A stretch of 64,000 bases of DNA from Drosophila persimilis. Its lineage: Eukaryota > Arthropoda > Insecta > Diptera > Drosophilidae. Below the pieces are notes generated by a model. It worked only from the letters and a program-made list of their open reading frames with translations. It was not told the DNA's origin and searched no databases. The position numbers and the translations under genes are program-made. The DNA is taken from NCBI RefSeq assembly GCF_003286085.1, contig NW_020825289.1, forward strand, positions 868,001 through 932,000, read 5' to 3'. Below, piece by piece: positions 53,950-64,000 of this stretch. Every line of letters begins with the position of its first letter. Position 1 is the first letter of the stretch.

Positions 53950-55366
53950 TGTAAGGAAGTTCTCAGGCCGAGGTACAGCTTCTCAGTCTGTCCAGGGCCC
54001 GGTCCTTCCCCACAGCAAAATTTGTTGTGTGAGGACCTAAGGGGAGAGCCGCTCGTGGCGAAAGCGCGCCCGTGGGGTGGATCGTGGGACGGTCGGGCCT
54101 GGCCCGGCCACGAGGCGTGGGTGAAGCCGTGCTTGGGAGCTGCAGAGACGTGCGTTGGGGGTGGGAGTGGTGTGGGTGTGGCGGGAGAAGAGGTTTGGAT
54201 CAGGGATCGGAAGGGTATGGGAGAGGGGAGCCCAGCTTAGCAGATGCCGCATGATCCACGACTCACATCTGCGTCGCCAGGTCCCCAGGGCGAGGGTGTA
54301 GGAGAGGGAACCCAGCTTTGCGAATGCCGCGTGAATCCACGACTCACATCCAGCATCGCCGGGTCCCCAGGGGAGAAAGGTATAGGAGAGGGAAAACCTA
54401 GCTTGGTGAATGCCGCATGATCCACGACTCACATCCACTTCGCCGGGTCCCCAGGGGGAAAAGGTACAGGAGAGGAAAAAGCCAGCTTGGTGAATGCCGC
54501 ATGATCCACGACTCAAATCCACTTCGCCGGGCCTCCCGGGAAAAGGGAAGAGAGGTGGAGGGGGAGTGAGTGACTCCTACGGGCGAATGCTCTGAGACAG
54601 GTGGGTTGAGGTTGGTGTCTTTATTGTTTTCGGATCATTTCCCTACTTAAAATCCCGCGCCTGCAGCGGGGAAATAAACGCCAAAAAAATTATATTAAAC
54701 AACATGTGGGCATAGATATGTAAAACAACTGCGGGAATGTTCTGCTTATACCTGCCTACTGCACCGATCTGTTCCCCCCCAGAGCTCACATACGTGAGGT
54801 GGCTCACCCTTGTTTCCCTCCTTTGGGGTCCTGGTATCCCGCGGCGGGTCCTCGTCACTTCGGCTTGACTTGTACACGGCGTGGTCACAGCTTGTTTTTT
54901 TTTTACACGGCGCGGTCGCGGCTTATTTTTCACATTTTTTTTTGGCTTCCGCCGCACAACCGGTCTTGCTCAGCCCTCGGAGATCACTCCCGAGCCTGGC
55001 CCGCGCTGGACCGTGCCAGGCCTCTGCTTTACCTTTTGCAGCTTCTCTGCCGCTTCGTGGCTGCGCAGCTTTCGGCTGTCGGCCTCGGCTGCGTGGGCGA
55101 TCGGCTGCGTGTGTGTATTGCCTGCTTCGCCGTCGGCTCTTTCCTCGGCTGCGTGGGCGTAAGGCCGATCGGCGGCTTCTCTGCCGCTTCGCTCTCTTTC
55201 ATCTGCGTATAGCCGTTCTCTTCTTTGCGTTGGCTGCGTGGGCGTAAGAGCGTATCTCTTTCGTGTTGGTTCTCTTAGTAATAATGAAATTAGATAACAA
55301 GCCGTCGGGGCGGTCCCTTCAGGGGATGGTGTCGTGGTCAGTGTTGTGGAGGCTTATGCCTTCACA
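53950..55366 (-). repeat. Gypsy LTR, right (5' LTR of unit 2)
   Basis: 1417 bp, same length as the left LTR. The outer end is CTTCACA, forming TGT...ACA inverted ends. Followed by ATAG at 55367-55370 and then nd4. Confidence 0.92.
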
Positions 55367-55796
55367 ATAGATGGACCAAAAATATAGGTATTTTTTACTA
55401 AAAAAGCACACAATATACAAAAATATAATAAATCATAATTAAATATATAATTATTAATTAAATAAAAATTTATTGAATTTACTTCATTTACTACATAAAA
55501 AATACCAATAATAACAGTAGTAAAATAACATTTAATAAAAACAAATGTTTATAATTATTATATTTATTAACACTTTCTCTAGCTAATAATATTAAAGAAC
55601 AAATTCACAAACTTAACAAAATTAATCCATAAGAAAGCATATCACTACCTAAAAAATAAGAAATTTCAGATCAATAATTTATAAAATGATTTATAACTGA
55701 AAAAATAAATCTAATAAAAATAACAAAATTTTTACTATCCAGTACATATTATTAATAAATCAAATTGGGGATAAAAATACTAAAAAAATACTAACT

Positions 55797-56092
55797 TTAA
55801 CATTATATAATTCTAAAAGATTGAAAATAATCATTCCCATGAGTACGAATTATAGAAACTAAAATAGATAGACCGAGAGCACCTTCACATACACTAAAAG
55901 TTAAAAATATTATTCTAAAATAAATTTCATAATTTAATAAATTTAGGTAAATAAATAATATAAAAAATAATATTAAAACAATACATTCTAAACTTAATAA
56001 TATAGAAAGTAAATGTTTTCGATTAGAAACAAAACAAAATAAACCTAAAATAAATAAAATTATAGGTAATCTTCAATATAAAATTATAATCA
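55797..56092 (-). pseudogene. NUMT nd4L
   Basis: About 296 nt, overlapping nd4 by seven bases and abutting tRNA-Thr. Length is slightly above the usual 290, so small indels are likely. Confidence 0.8.
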
Positions 56093-56095
56093 TTA

Positions 56096-56195
56096 GTTTT
56101 AATAGTTTGATAAAAACATTGGTCTTGTAAGAGAAAAAAAATTTCTTTTTCATTAATCCCCAAAATTAATATTTTAAATAAACTACCTCTTGATA
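56096..56195 (+). pseudogene. NUMT tRNA-Thr and truncated tRNA-Pro
   Basis: tRNA-Thr (plus, anticodon TGT in GTCTTGTAAG) runs to about 56150 and is fused to the anticodon half of tRNA-Pro (minus strand). Part of both acceptor ends is missing, so a small deletion spans their border. Confidence 0.65.
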
Positions 56196-56198
56196 TTA

Positions 56199-56678
56199 TA
56201 CAATTAATTCTATATTCATTAATTTTAACAACTTCAATTATTTTTTTAAATATAATTCACCCTTTAGCTATAGGATTAACTTTATTAATCCAAACAATTT
56301 TTATTTGCCTAATTTCAGGATTAATAACAAAAAGTTTTTGATATTCGTATATTTTATTTTTAATTTTTTTAGGAGGAATATTAGTATTATTTATTTATGT
56401 AACATCATTAGCATCTAATGAAATATTTAATTTATCAATTAGATCAAGATTTTTAATTGATAAATCATCTATTTCATTTTTTTTAACTCTATAATGAAAT
56501 AGAATCAATTTTTAATTTTAATTCATATTTTTTAGAAAATTCCCTATCTTTAAATAAATTATATAATTTCCCAACAAATTTAATTACAATTTTATTAATA
56601 AATTATTTATTAATTACATTAATTATTGTAGTAAAAATTACTAAATTATTTAAAGGTCCTCTTCGCGTAATAAATTAA
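56199..56678 (+). pseudogene. NUMT nd6
   Basis: About 480 nt against roughly 525 in flies. It ends CGCGTAATAAATTAA as expected. Shortened and disrupted near 56490. Confidence 0.8.
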
Positions 56679-56681
56679 TTA

Positions 56682-57482
56682 ATGAAGAAACCTTTACGAA
56701 CTTCCTATCCATTATTTAAAATTGTTAATAACGCATTAGTAGATTTACCAGCTCCTATTAATATTTCAAGATGATGAAATTTTGGTACCTGTACCTTATT
56801 TAGGTATTGATTTAGTGCAATGAGGAGGATGAGGAGGTATGAGGAGGATTCGCTGTTGATAACGCAACTTTAACTCGATTTTTTACTTTTCATTTTATTT
56901 TACCTTTTATTGTATTAGCAATAACAATAATTCATTTATTATTTTTACACCAAACAGGATCTAATAATCCTATTGTTTTAAATTCTAATATTGATAAAAT
57001 TCCTTTTCACCCTTATTTTACCTTTAAGGATATTGTTGGTTTCATTGTAATAATCTTTTTATTAATTTCTCTTGTTCTCATTAATCCTAATTTATTAGGA
57101 GACCCCGATAATTTCATTCCGGCTAACCCATTAGTTACACCAGCTCATATTCAACGTGAATGATATTTTTTATTTGCTTATGCAATTTTACGTTCAATTC
57201 CAAATAAATTAGGTGGAGTAATTGCGCTAGTATTATCAATTGCTATTTTAATAATTTTACCTTTTTCTAATCTAAGAAAATTCCGAGGAATTCAATTTTA
57301 TCCCTTAAATCAAATTTTATTTTGAATTATATTAGTAACAGTAATTTTATTAACTTGAATTGGAGCCCGACCAGTTGAAGAACCTTATGTATTATTAGGA
57401 ATAAATTTTAGCAGTAATCTATTTTTTATACTATTTAATTAATCCTTTAGTTAGAAAATGATGAGATAATTTATTAAATTAA
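56682..57482 (+). pseudogene. NUMT cob, internally deleted
   Basis: Cytochrome b. The first about 100 bases are followed at 56785 directly by sequence from further inside the gene (CCTTATTTAGGTATTGATTT), so roughly 330 bases are missing. At 56820-56855 a GAGGAGGATGAGGAGGTATG cluster shows short local duplications. The 3' part to TAA at 57482 is well preserved. Confidence 0.88.
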
Positions 57483-57484
57483 TT

Positions 57485-57549
57485 AGTTAATGAGCTTGAA
57501 TAAGCATATGTTTTGAAAACATAAGATAGAATTTAATTTTCTATTAACT
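57485..57549 (+). pseudogene. NUMT tRNA-Ser(UCN)
   Basis: AGTTAATGAGCTTGAATAAG start, anticodon TGA in TTTTGAAAAC. Follows cob as in flies. Confidence 0.85.
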
Positions 57550-57560
57550 TTACTAAATTA

Positions 57561-58103
57561 AATTCACTATAAAAAAGAAAATAATAAAATTTTAAATCCA
57601 ATAAAAAATAATAAATAATTTAAAGAAAAAGATAAAAAACATTTTCAAGCTAAATATATTAATTTATCATACCGAAATCGAGGCAAAGTCCCTCGGGCCC
57701 AAATAAAAACAAAAGAAATAAAAGTAAGCTTTACATAAAATAATAAATTAAAAACATCACATCCTAAAAAATTACACAAAATAATATTCTTATAAATAAA
57801 ATTTTTGCATATTCAGCTATAAAAATTAAAGCAAACCCACCTCTTCTATATTCTACATTAAACCCTGAAACTAACTCTGATTCACCTTCAGCAAAATAAA
57901 AAGGAGTTCGATTTGTCTCAGCTAAAGAAATAGTTAACCAAACTAAAGCTATAGGAAATAAAATAATTAGAAATCAAATATAAATTTGGTAATAGAAAAA
58001 ATATATTATATTATAACTACCAATTAAAAATACAAAAGACAACAAAATCAATGCTAAACTTACTTCATAAGAAATTGTTTGAGCAACAGCTCGTAATCCC
58101 CCT
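57561..58103 (-). pseudogene. NUMT nd1, 3' part
   Basis: The NADH dehydrogenase 1 C-terminal region is present. It ends at GCTCGTAATCCCCCT where the BEL LTR begins, so the N-terminal part is absent or lies beyond the BEL element. Confidence 0.85.
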
Positions 58104-58579
58104 TGTTGAGACAACGAGCTTTTTCGCTGACTATGATTGTTCAATAATTTCACAAATTATTAATTTCCGAAAACGTTATAAATTTTATTATAGGTATTTT
58201 GTGTGTTGAGGGTGGCCGAAGATGCCAGAGCCTTTTACAATAGTATTAGAGTGACACACTTGGATGAGGCAAGCGAGCCGATCTCGAGCCAAAGTAATAG
58301 ATTGGGGACAAAAAAGGTCTGTTCTCCAACTATATCAAGCGGTAACTGCTAGAGCAGGCGCAGCTGCTGACGGCTTAGCGACGGCATAGGAAAGAAAAGA
58401 TAACAAGAGCGAGCATAGATAAGAATAGATGATTAAATGAGAGCATGTTGCTGAGCGAGCATAGATAAAGCTACGCTTACGTTACGTTAGTTTAGTATAA
58501 TGACCAAAATAGAAAAGAAAGTGAATTGATAGGCAATAAAACAATGGTATAAAATTTACACTCGGGCTTCGCCCGAACA
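58104..58579 (-). repeat. BEL/Pao 3' LTR
   Basis: 476 bp, on the minus strand TGTTCGGGCGAAGCC...CTCAACA. Borders follow from TG/CA ends, the adjacent polypurine tract and the end of nd1 at 58103. The partner LTR is not visible, so identity cannot be checked. Confidence 0.75.
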
Positions 58580-58593
58580 TACTCCCCCCGTGG
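58580..58593 (-). promoter_or_regulatory. BEL/Pao polypurine tract
   Basis: The minus strand reads CCACGGGGGGAGTA right before the LTR start TGTTCG. Expected plus-strand primer. Confidence 0.7.
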
Positions 58594-58658
58594 AAGGATC
58601 CATGCCTTTCACCTCATCTCGTAGAGGCAATAGACATAGTTTTGCAAGTGCTCTTCGG

Positions 58659-61600
58659 CTAACACCTGTAGCCATCCTGATCAAGGCGAGATACGCCATC
58701 AGCTCCTGGGATGAGCTCGAGGATTCTCGCTAGAGGCCACTTCAGAGGAGGGAAGTTCTCGTCCTTAACAAGAACGACATCATTGACGTGAAGCTCAGGA
58801 TTCCGGGTGCGCCACTTCGTTCTTTCTTGAAGACTGGTTAAATACGATTGGCGCCAGCGAGACCAAACGATTTGCTGAAGCTGTATGACCTTCTGCCAAC
58901 GGTCCAAGCGATCGACGTTTAAATGAACCAAGTCAGGCTCCAAGAAGGTTGTGATAGGGGCGCCAACTAGAAAATGGCTGGGCGTGAGTACATCGAGATC
59001 TGCAGGGTTCTCTGAAAGAGGAAACAATGGCCTTGAATTAATGATTGCACAGATATTGCACGCGAGAGTGCGCAGCTCATCAAATCCAAGAAGCGAGGAT
59101 CCGAGGGCACGTCGAAGATGATGCTTAGCAAGCTTGACTGACGCCTCCCACAATCCTCCAAAATGTGGCGATCTAGGAGGAATGAAACGCCAATCGATGC
59201 AATCGTTGAGAAAAGCTTGATGCACGGCTTCTTGATGACTGTCGCTTAGGAATAGCGACTTAAGTTCCGCCAGTTCGTTCCGCGCTCCAACAAAATTTGT
59301 GGCATTATCTGACCAAATACGAATCGGTCTTCCACGGGTGCAAATGAAACGGCGAAGAGCAGAGAGGAACGCAGATGTTGTAAGATCCTTCACAAGCTCG
59401 ATGTGAACCGCCTTGGTGGAGAAGCATATAAAAATGCTCATGTAGCACTTTAGTGGGGGCCGGTTTCGAACTTCTGATTTATACAGGAACGGACCGCAAT
59501 AGTCCACGCCGGTAACTAAAAATGCACGAGATTCGCTGACTCTGTCCACCGGAAGATCTGCCATTATTTGCTCGAGAGTTCGAGGCTTCACTCTAAAGCA
59601 TCTGACACACTTTTGGATTACGTGTGCTACGGTCTTTCGGCCACCGATTGGCCAGTACGTTTGACGAATGATGGCTAATAGCGACTGGGGTCCAGCGTGA
59701 AGGTGCTTTTCGTGTAAGTGCCGTATCAGAGCAGAAGTGATGGAATGATTCTTGGGCAATATTATGGGATGCCGTGCTTCAAAGTCCAAGGTAGAGTTTT
59801 TAAGACGCCCTCCAACTCGAAGCAAACCGCAATCATCTAAAAATGGCGAAAGAGAGGCGATCGAGCTTGAAGCCTTGATGTCCTTTCGCGTTTCCAGGGC
59901 TCTTATTTCAGTGGATAGACGAGATTGTTGAGTAAGACGAATAAGCAGTTCGGTTCCCAAACGCAAGTCCTCCACAGTTATTCCAGACTTTCGTCGATGA
60001 ATGAATTTGCATACATACGCAAAAATTCGTTGCATTTTGGGGAAGGAATTTACAAACTTTGATTCTTCCACCAAATATCTTGACGCGCAGTTTGTAATTA
60101 GTATGGTTTTTCGTGCCTCCAAAACCGGCTCTGGAAGAGCAGGTGTACTTGGCCATTGATCCTTACTGGCTGTCAAGTATGTAGGTCCATACTTCCAAAG
60201 ATGAGAATTGAAGAGCTCAGCTGGTAATGATCCTCGAGAAAGCATATCGGCAGGGTTTAGATCAGTTGGCACGTGCAGCCAAGACATTCCAGATGTGAGT
60301 TCCTGAATAACAGAAAGTCTATTAGCGACAAATACATTGAAGTTGGATGGTTGATTCTTGATCCAAGCCAAAACGACTGTGGAGTCACACCAGCAATAAT
60401 AAGAGCACTTGAAGTTCATCAAAGACACTTCATGCATAAGCTGAGCGAGTAGCGCTGCACCACATAATTCCAACTTGGGTATTGTGATAGTCTTCAGTGG
60501 CGCTACACGAGATCTGGAAGATAGAAGATTTGCCTTGACTCCATTGTCGCCTTGCGAAACAGCGTAGATGCAAGCTCCATAAGCACTCATGCTGGCATCA
60601 CAAAATCCATGCATTTCAAGGTTGCTGCTTCGAAGGAAAGATAGGCGCGGGAAAGAAATTTGTTGCATAGAGTCAAACTGCTGAATAAAGTTGATCCAAG
60701 TTGTGCGTAAGGAGACTGGCAGACTTTCATCCCAATGAAGCTTTTCTTTCCACAGCTGCTGTAGAAATATTTTTGCTTTAGTAATAACTGGCCCTATAAG
60801 TCCGAGTGGATCATAAAATCGTGCAATAGTTGACAATACAACTCGCTTAGTTGGTTTCGAAGGGACTTGATTGGGACAGAATGAAAATAATAGCTCATCC
60901 GAAGTGGGATTCCATGCTAAACCTAGCGTCTTGGTTACATCGCTGCCATCAGTAAATTTAACAAATGTTTCCCTATCTTCATGGGGTGTTTGATCGAGTA
61001 CATATGTATCGTTGGAACACCATTTTCTGATCTTGAAATTTCCTTTGGCTAATAGTCCTGACACCTGGCGAATTATTTCCAGCACCTCATTTGTAGTATC
61101 TCCCCCCGTTAGCAAATCATCCACGTAAAAGTCCCGCAGCACAACTTCAGAGCCAATTGGATATGACGAACTCTCGTCTGCCGCTAGTTGGTGCATAGAA
61201 CGGACGGCCAGAAATGCTGCTGGTTTCGTTCCATAGGTCACGGTATCCAGCTTGAATGTCCTTAGCTCCTCGAGGGGTGAGTCACGCCACAGTATGCACT
61301 GCAGAAAACTATCTTGGGGCGAGACACGGACGCATCTATACATTTTACAAATGTCACCAGTCAATGCTATACGAAAGGTACGAAATCGAAGAAGAGTCGT
61401 AACTAACTTTGGCTGAATTGTTGGGCCTGACATCAATATATCGTTGAGGGAATATCCTGTAGATGTACAAGCGGATCCGTCGAAAACTACTCGGAGTTTT
61501 GTGGTGGTTTTGTCTTCTCTTAAGACGCAGTGATGAGGAAGAAAAAATTTGCATTGTTTAAGTGCGTCACTTTTGACAGGGGACATGTGATTCAAATCGA

Positions 61601-63349
61601 CGTATTCCTTTATAAATGCGGCGTATTGGGCCTTGAGAAGCGGTTTGCGAACCAACTTGCGCTCTAGATTGAGAAATCTGCGATAGGCTTGTTGATAAGA
61701 ATCTCCAAGAAGACTGTCACTCAGCTTTAAAGGCAATTGAACGCAATATTCGCCACTTGGAAGCCGACCGCAATGTTTTTTGAAATGTTCCTCGCAAGCA
61801 ATTTCCTCCTTTGTTGCTTCTGTAGCGGGACCGTGGCAGTTTTCCACTTTCCAGAACCTTCGCACTAGCTCATCCAAACCAACGGTAGGCGTTTGACTCA
61901 ATTCCGTCGAACTAGAGGCAGCTAGGAGCACTGAGCTGCGGGAGTACTGACCTCCACCTGTGACAACCCAGCCGAGACGGGTTTTTTGTATTATAGGAAG
62001 TCCCCTCTCCAATTTGATCTGTCCAACGCATAAAATGTCGTAAAATAAGCTGGCTCCAATAAGTACATCGATGCGCTGAGATTTGTTAAAGTGTGGGTCA
62101 GCAAGGCTGATATTGGATGGCATTTCCCATTTGGATACATCAAATGAAGAAGCAGGCTGGTTTCCTGTAATACGTGGAGCAACGAGAGCTGTGAGACTCG
62201 TGAAGTAATCGGAAGTCCTGGATTGAATGACCAAATTAACTGAACCTTCCGTGTGAAATGCAGAATCAGCGCCGATACCCGATACTGATACCGACCCTTT
62301 GGCTCGTTTCAGCTGAAGCCTCTGAGCAAAGCGAGAGGTTATTAAATTAATCTGAGAGCCTGAATCCAGAAGAGCCCGGCAAGGAAGAAGATCACCAACT
62401 CGACTCTTTATCATAATGACTGTCGTGGCTAGAAGCACTACGTCTGAGCTAAGATTCTGAGCAGGAGGCGAGCATGGTGATGAAGCGGCAACAAGAGAAC
62501 TTGAAAGATTGGGGCCTGGGCATAAGTCTGTCTGAATAGGAGACGTAGTAGCGTTTGCAGGTTCCGTGTTAACTGACGTAGGCAGCGGATTGTTGATATG
62601 TAAAAGGGTATGATGCTTTTCACCGCATGTGCGACAAGAGCCTGAACTGCAGGAGGTATTCCGATGTCCCTTCTTCAAACAGTTGAAGCAAACTCTAAGC
62701 TTCCTTGCCTCTCTAAGACGCAAAGATGGCGAAAGGTTTCCAAAGCGAGTGCAGCTGTTAATGTTATGCCCTTTATTATCACAGAACACGCATTCCAATA
62801 CGATTGTATTTGTAGCAACAAGACTGTGTTTTGAATGAGTGATTCGTTTATGTTTTCCAACCTGACTGCTATGGATTTGAATCAACATAGCTTGATCCAT
62901 GGTCTCCATGGCTTGACATCTCCTCTCCAAAAAAGCCGAAAAATGGTCCCATGTTGGTATGACGTTAGGGGGCGACAGCTCCTCCCATTTGGTCCTGGTA
63001 TCAGAGTCGAGATACTTGTATGTGGAGTGAACGATGATGCATCCAGCTATTTCCTCCATGGTACCCATCGATCTAAGCGCTCTCATGTGAGAATGAAGCT
63101 TGTCCGATAAAGTACGTAGCTTTGTAGTTGACCCATCTTCAACCTTCTCATGCCTCAGAATCTCAGCGACGTGTGCCTGAAAGATTAAACGTTTATTATT
63201 GAAACGATTGGTTAAAATGTCCAATGCAATATCATAATTGCTCTCCGATACTTCCAAAGAGCGATCAGCCTCCAGGGCAGGTCCATCCAAACATGAGCGC
63301 AGGTGCTGGAACTTCTCAATCTTTGATAGAAAGGAATCCAAAAACCTTC
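58659..63349 (-). CDS. BEL/Pao gag-pol polyprotein, N-terminally truncated
   Basis: 1560 codons open from 63341 (the counted start is TTG, and the frame is open to the junction at 63349, so the true start is lost). Gag is followed by two zinc-knuckle-type motifs (CVFCDNKGHNINSC and CFNCLKKGHRNTSC, about residues 185-230). Protease has LLDSGSQINLI near 323. RT has FYVDDLL near 739. RNase H has GFCDASMSAYGACIY near 910. Integrase has HLHAGPQSLLAIIR to CVRCFRVKP (about 1210-1250), then VDYCGPF, SDNATNF and GLWEASVK for the three acidic residues. The last 8 codons are out of frame: conserved-looking C-terminal coding sequence continues in another frame from about 58690 into the LTR. Confidence 0.9.
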
Positions 63350-64000
63350 GTTCTCTTTCGTAGTGATCAGACGTGTTTTTGTTTTGCGCTCCGCATTTTT
63401 CCTTTTGTTTCGAATAAACAGCCGGAGTTTTCCTAATTAAATTCTAAATATACTTTCTAACCAGACAACAATCTGGAAACCTATTCTTTTACGCGAGTGC
63501 ATGCCTTTTGATTTGTGTTAAAATATTATTTAACTTTTTATTTTTCGGCGTCGGCTTGTGTTGTGTTGTGTTGTTGCAGTGAGTGAGTATTGCATTGCAG
63601 TCCGCTCTCGTTTGGTAGCTTTTGTTGTTTTATCACTCTCTCGCTATCACCTCAACTTCAATAACTGTTCTTTCTCTCTCGCTCTTTCAACTTTCTGAGC
63701 AATAGCGCTCTCTATCTAGTAGCTCTCGCTATAACCGCTCTCCACTCTGCTCTCTTTTTTTCTTACCAATTCCGCTTTGAGCGTTGTCTGGCACATTGGT
63801 CTGATACCAATTTGTTTTGGAAATTTTTAATTTTTTTGATTTTAATAAAATATTTGAATAATAAAAAAAATGGAATTCGCTGTGGTCTGCGCTAAAAAAA
63901 CCTGCAAGAAGCAGATCACTCACGATCAGCCAAATGTCCCCTGCTGGCTCTGCGACAGCGTAGTCCACGCAAAATGCGCGGGATTTTCTGGCCTCGTGAG
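63349..64000 (+). mobile_element. CR1-like non-LTR retrotransposon, 5' end (second copy)
   Basis: Starts GTTCTCTTTCGTAGTGATCAG within BEL gag and matches 31295-31852 in reverse orientation. The 5' UTR is 63349-63869. The rest lies beyond the window. Confidence 0.88.
63870..64000 (+). CDS. CR1-like ORF1 start (second copy), incomplete
   Basis: Begins MEFAVVCAKKTCKKQ and is identical over the visible 43 codons to the other copy, including the PHD-like CWLCDSVVHAKC block. It runs off the end of the window. Confidence 0.8.
   Translation, partial: MEFAVVCAKKTCKKQITHDQPNVPCWLCDSVVHAKCAGFSGLV

Larger units (their letters stand above)
36241..55366 (-). mobile_element. Ty3/gypsy tandem array: LTR-internal-LTR-internal-LTR
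   Basis: Three LTRs (36241-37657, 45254-46651, 53950-55366) alternate with two internal regions (37658-45253 and 46652-53949). The whole 19.1 kb is bracketed by a single ATAG duplication in NUMT nd4. Neither internal junction has a target duplication, so the units share the middle LTR. Each unit has a primer-binding site, gag, protease, RT-RNase H-integrase and a polypurine tract. The LTRs differ by only a few substitutions and one small deletion, so the array is young. Confidence 0.95.
35507..55803 (-). pseudogene. NUMT nd4, split by the gypsy tandem
   Basis: The 3' part at 35507-36240 and 5' part at 55367-55803 rejoin across 19.1 kb of gypsy sequence. ATAG is present at both junctions. The start overlaps nd4L by ATGTTAA (55797-55803), the normal fly arrangement. 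The 5' part seems to carry indels. Confidence 0.9.
58104..63349 (-). mobile_element. BEL/Pao LTR retrotransposon, 5' end cut by CR1-like insertion
   Basis: The minus-strand order is gag-protease-RT-RNase H-integrase (one long frame), polypurine tract, 3' LTR. The 5' LTR and gag start are separated by the CR1-like element beginning at 63349 and are not in the window. The long open frame suggests a young copy. It inserted at the present NUMT edge, so whether nd1 resumes beyond cannot be seen. Confidence 0.9.

Overview
The window is nuclear DNA of a Drosophila-type fly, most likely from pericentromeric or otherwise repeat-dense heterochromatin. One conserved host gene is visible, an armadillo-repeat protein I recognise as p120-catenin (p120ctn, minus strand, 8168-15293). 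Almost everything else is transposable-element sequence or mitochondrial DNA captured by the nucleus. The element set (DINE-1/INE-1-type repeats, LOA-like, CR1-like and jockey-like non-LTR elements, Ty3/gypsy, BEL/Pao, Tc1) and short introns fit Drosophila. An obscura-group species is possible but cannot be shown from this sequence.

Left part (1-7120): a LOA-like non-LTR element (1-1484, running off the window) sits inside the gag of a Ty3/gypsy element whose leader and 5' LTR follow (1485-4643). Next comes a decayed mosaic of an LTR-element gag/protease remnant and a jockey-like endonuclease remnant (4753-7120).

Host-gene part (7140-18022): p120ctn has three coding exons giving 773 codons. 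A 4.7-kb intron holds a second copy of the mosaic, a CR1-like 3' end split by a DINE-1-like element, and a Tc1 transposase remnant. A 57-nt intron keeps the frame when retained. Upstream of the start codon lies a 431-bp near-perfect inverted repeat.

Central and right part (18023-58103): about 11 kb of mitochondrial DNA in standard fly gene order, nd2 to nd1, with seventeen tRNA-like segments, forms one large NUMT. It is cut by a LOA-like element in cox1 (8-bp duplication), a DINE-1 plus CR1 composite in atp6, and a 19.1-kb Ty3/gypsy tandem (LTR-internal-LTR-internal-LTR, 4-bp duplication ATAG) in nd4. Some mitochondrial frames (cox3, nd3) are still open in the invertebrate mitochondrial code. 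Others (cox1, cob, nd6) are broken.

Right end (58104-64000): a BEL/Pao element with a 1560-codon open gag-pol frame abuts nd1. A second CR1-like element, inverted relative to the one in atp6, interrupts its gag at 63349 and runs off the window. The elements do not work with p120ctn; they record nested insertions. I found no convincing new functional system. The most unusual signals are the tandem gypsy array with shared defects, the fragmented NUMT, and the long hairpin upstream of p120ctn.
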